Part shown: positions 62,325 to 64,000 of the stretch, in pieces | Position numbering within the stretch: the first letter of the stretch is position 1 | Layout of the letters: each line of letters begins with the position of its first letter | Assembly (NCBI GenBank): GCA_036961205.1 | Contig: JBALVI010000005.1 | Span: forward strand, 1 to 64,000 | DNA: 64,000 bases | Direction of reading: 5' to 3' | From: CALJFL01 sp036961205 | GTDB lineage: Bacteria; Pseudomonadota; Gammaproteobacteria; Pseudomonadales; Halieaceae | Position numbers and translations under genes: made by a program | The notes under the pieces: model-generated | Database searches by the model: none | Told to the model about the DNA's origin: nothing | Seen by the model: the letters and a program-made list of their open reading frames with translations, nothing else

Positions 62325-63284
62325 TTACAAAGAATCAATGATACGCCGGGCAGCGGCATAGGCCGTAATCGTATGTGCTTCCACCGACCGCTCGAGCTCA
62401 GGCAGCATGCGCTTGACCTCATCATTTGTAGACAGTTTAAGTAATAGCATCTCATTGACCAGATGATGCATCCAGTCCCTGTTTTGCTGCGCCCGCTTGC
62501 GCTCAAACCATTTGTTTTCTACGGATTGAAAATAGTAATCGATAACCATGCCCCAAACGGCATCGATGTTTTTCACCTTTAGCGCAGAACAGGTCATTAC
62601 CTGTGGCGTCCAAAAGGTGGTGTGACGCAACAAACTCATTGCGCCGGTATAGTGCTGACGTGCGATATTGGCTAACTGTTCACTGGGTCCATCTGCCTTG
62701 TTGACTATTAGCGCATCGGCCAATTCCAGAATGCCCTTTTTGATCCCCTGCAACTCATCGCCGCCACCGGGCAACATAAGCACCATGAAAAAATCGACCA
62801 TGCCGGCAACCTGATACTCAGACTGTCCCACGCCGACTGTTTCAACAAGAATAACGTCGTAGCCGGCGGCCTCGCATAACAGCATGGTTTCCCGAGTTTT
62901 CTGCGCAACACCGCCTAGAGCACGCGCAGAAGGCGACGGCCTGATAAATGCCTCCTCACGCCGGGAGAGTTCTTCCATCCGGGTTTTGTCCCCCAGAATG
63001 GAGCCGCCGGCGATAGGCGAACTGGGATCCACAGCAAGCACGGCAACGCGTTTACCCTGCTCTATGAGGTATAAACCAAAGGCTTCTATAAAGGTAGATT
63101 TGCCGACGCCAGGGACGCCGGTAATACCAATGCGTATGCTGTTCCCACTGAGGGGAAGTACCTGCTCAAGAATGTCCTGAGCCTGTTCGCGGTGGCTGTC
63201 GAGTTTGCTTTCTACCAGGGTTATCGCCTTGGCCAGGGCTCTGCGGTTGCCGCTAGTTAGGTCATCAAGGTTGAATTCAGGCAT
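62325..63284 (-). CDS. meaB: methylmalonyl-CoA mutase-associated GTPase MeaB
   Basis: A 319-residue G3E-family GTPase protecting and loading methylmalonyl-CoA mutase. P-loop GVPGVGKST (residues 56-64), VLAVDPSSPIAGGSILGDKT, the G3-region VILVETVGVGQSEYQVAGM and NKADGPSEQLANIARQHY. It lies downstream of the mutase on the same strand, but the two are separated by a 335-bp spacer with two long palindromes. Confidence 0.95.
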   Translation of the reverse strand: MPEFNLDDLTSGNRRALAKAITLVESKLDSHREQAQDILEQVLPLSGNSIRIGITGVPGVGKSTFIEAFGLYLIEQGKRVAVLAVDPSSPIAGGSILGDKTRMEELSRREEAFIRPSPSARALGGVAQKTRETMLLCEAAGYDVILVETVGVGQSEYQVAGMVDFFMVLMLPGGGDELQGIKKGILELADALIVNKADGPSEQLANIARQHYTGAMSLLRHTTFWTPQVMTCSALKVKNIDAVWGMVIDYYFQSVENKWFERKRAQQNRDWMHHLVNEMLLLKLSTNDEVKRMLPELERSVEAHTITAYAAARRIIDSL

Positions 63285-63323
63285 TTGTGGTTACCTGTGC
63301 GGCGAGCGTTGTCTGGCCGCAAC

Positions 63324-63427
63324 ACCAAACTTGTTAAACTTAATGGGACACGCCGTGAACCCATCCATGGGGGCTCGGCTGCGGCCGTCCTTGGCCGCAG
63401 ACGGTCCCATTAAGTTTAACAAGTTTG
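63324..63427. repeat. long palindrome with conserved 29-nt core (C)
   Basis: Perfect 25-bp arms (63324-63348 and 63403-63427; inner half AAACTTAATGGGAC) enclose a 54-nt loop. The loop begins with a 29-nt core (63349-63377; ACGCCGTGAACCCATCCATG onward) identical to element D in reverse orientation. An 8-bp hairpin follows, CTGCGGCC-GTCCTT-GGCCGCAG. Located 40 bp upstream of meaB. Confidence 0.92.
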
Positions 63428-63492
63428 GAGTCGCTCCTATCGAGGTAAACGTCGAGTTGTTGTGCTGGTAATGAGTGGTAGGGATGAAGCAC

Positions 63493-63596
63493 GCTTCTGA
63501 AGAAAGGTTTTTCGGGACCGTAACGCGCATGGACGCGCGTTCCGAGCCCCCATGGATGGGTTCACGGCGTGTCCTGAAAAACCCTTCTTCAGAAGC
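63493..63596. repeat. long palindrome with conserved 29-nt core (D), inverse to C
   Basis: Arms of 26 bp (63493-63518 and 63571-63596) match at 24 positions. They are unrelated to the arms of C except for the inner GGAC/GTCC edge. The 52-nt loop holds the same 29-nt core at 63542-63570 on the other strand, and an inner hairpin AACGCGC-ATGGAC-GCGCGTT, whose stem differs from C but whose loop is its near complement (GTCCAT versus GTCCTT). It lies 24 bp from the mutase stop codon and could act as a 3'-end structure for it. Confidence 0.92.
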
Positions 63597-63619
63597 GGGC
63601 GGCAAGTTCGCTCCCAACC

Positions 63620-64000
63620 TCACCCTTGAGTTTCATTCACAGCACTGAGCACATCACGAGCACAAACTGGAATCGGAGTCCCCGGCCCAAATATGCACTT
63701 AACACCAGCCTCGTACAAATAATCGTAATCTTGCTTGGGAATAACTCCACCCGCTATGACCACAATACCTTTGCCGCCCTGCTTCGCCAGCGCTTCAATT
63801 AATTGGGGAACCAGTGTCTTGTGGCCTGCCGCTAACGAAGAAGCGCCCACCACGTGCACGTCGTTTTCGATGGCCTGCTTGGCAACCTCTTCCGGTGTTG
63901 AAAACATCGGTGAAAGATCAACGTCAAAGCCCACATCGGCAAATGCTGTAGCAACCACTTTGGCACCACGATCGTGCCCGTCCTGCCCCATTTTACACAC
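63620..64000 (-). CDS. scpA: methylmalonyl-CoA mutase, C-terminal part (cut by window edge)
   Basis: Only the last ~126 residues are present: the cobalamin-binding domain, with KMGQDGHDRGAKVVATAF (the DxHxxG base-off histidine), VHVVGASSLAAGHKTLVPQL and VVIAGGVIPKQDYDYLYEAG. The 5' part lies beyond 64000. It interconverts methylmalonyl-CoA and succinyl-CoA. It is followed by palindromes D and C and then meaB. Confidence 0.93.
   Translation of the reverse strand: MCKMGQDGHDRGAKVVATAFADVGFDVDLSPMFSTPEEVAKQAIENDVHVVGASSLAAGHKTLVPQLIEALAKQGGKGIVVIAGGVIPKQDYDYLYEAGVKCIFGPGTPIPVCARDVLSAVNETQG

Noticed and set aside
63324..63596. CRISPR-like array
   Set aside because: The units are inverted relative to each other and have variable palindromic arms, with no regular direct repeats or cas genes.

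Overview
The window looks like a chromosomal segment of a marine gammaproteobacterium, probably of the Cellvibrionales/OMG type (Halieaceae or similar). This is inferred from gene content and order, not from a marker gene. Two conserved housekeeping blocks fix the broad placement: ftsK-lolA-rarA-crcB-serS-cysG on the minus strand, and trxB-aat-bpt-infA / clpA-clpS / icd / rluE-nudJ-mnmA-hflD-purB-roxA. No rRNA, tRNA or CRISPR array was seen.

Layout. 0.3-7.6 kb: two exported amidohydrolases diverge from an AraC-type regulator and two outer-membrane porin genes. The second porin carries a remnant-like amidohydrolase beta-sandwich whose catalytic barrel is absent. 7.6-12.5 kb: cytochrome b561, a Ca2+/Na+ antiporter-like protein, an M20 peptidase and a broken doc toxin. 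The spacers here carry short elements derived from the 3' end of a REP-associated (RAYT) transposase. 12.7-19.2 kb: a beta-CASP RNase-like protein, then accessory DNA with an IS6-family fragment, two unrelated HigBA toxin-antitoxin modules, a DUF1456 gene, an orphan membrane-anchored protein and 1.35 kb without convincing genes. 19.2-38.4 kb: metabolic and transport genes, namely a GST, an AsmA-like protein, a Spinster-type MFS with two YeeE/YedE halves, a Tat-exported SpdH-like flavoprotein with a SnoaL-like partner, a BepA-like M48 protease, an ankyrin protein, an aldo/keto reductase, a TfdA-like dioxygenase with an AAHS transporter, and quinol NO reductase with an FNR/DNR-type box. 38.5-61.5 kb: the housekeeping blocks, beginning with the periplasmic protease Prc. 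61.5-64 kb: a PLD-like protein, a Rieske protein, MeaB and the C-terminus of methylmalonyl-CoA mutase, which runs off the window.

How genes work together. Aat, Bpt, ClpS and ClpA are the complete bacterial N-degron pathway at one locus. LolA and FtsK serve envelope and chromosome segregation. MeaB and the mutase form the methylmalonyl-CoA branch. The OprB/OprP-type porins and the amidohydrolases probably take up and hydrolyse an unknown substrate under AraC-type control.

The most unusual non-coding signal is a set of long near-perfect palindromes in the intergenic regions at 48.6, 54.4-54.7 and 63.3-63.6 kb. Arms of 20-32 bp differ at every copy, while the loop sequence is shared: a 16-nt core in two copies and a 29-nt core in two others. 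The other strong oddity is the barrel-less amidohydrolase-porin fusion.
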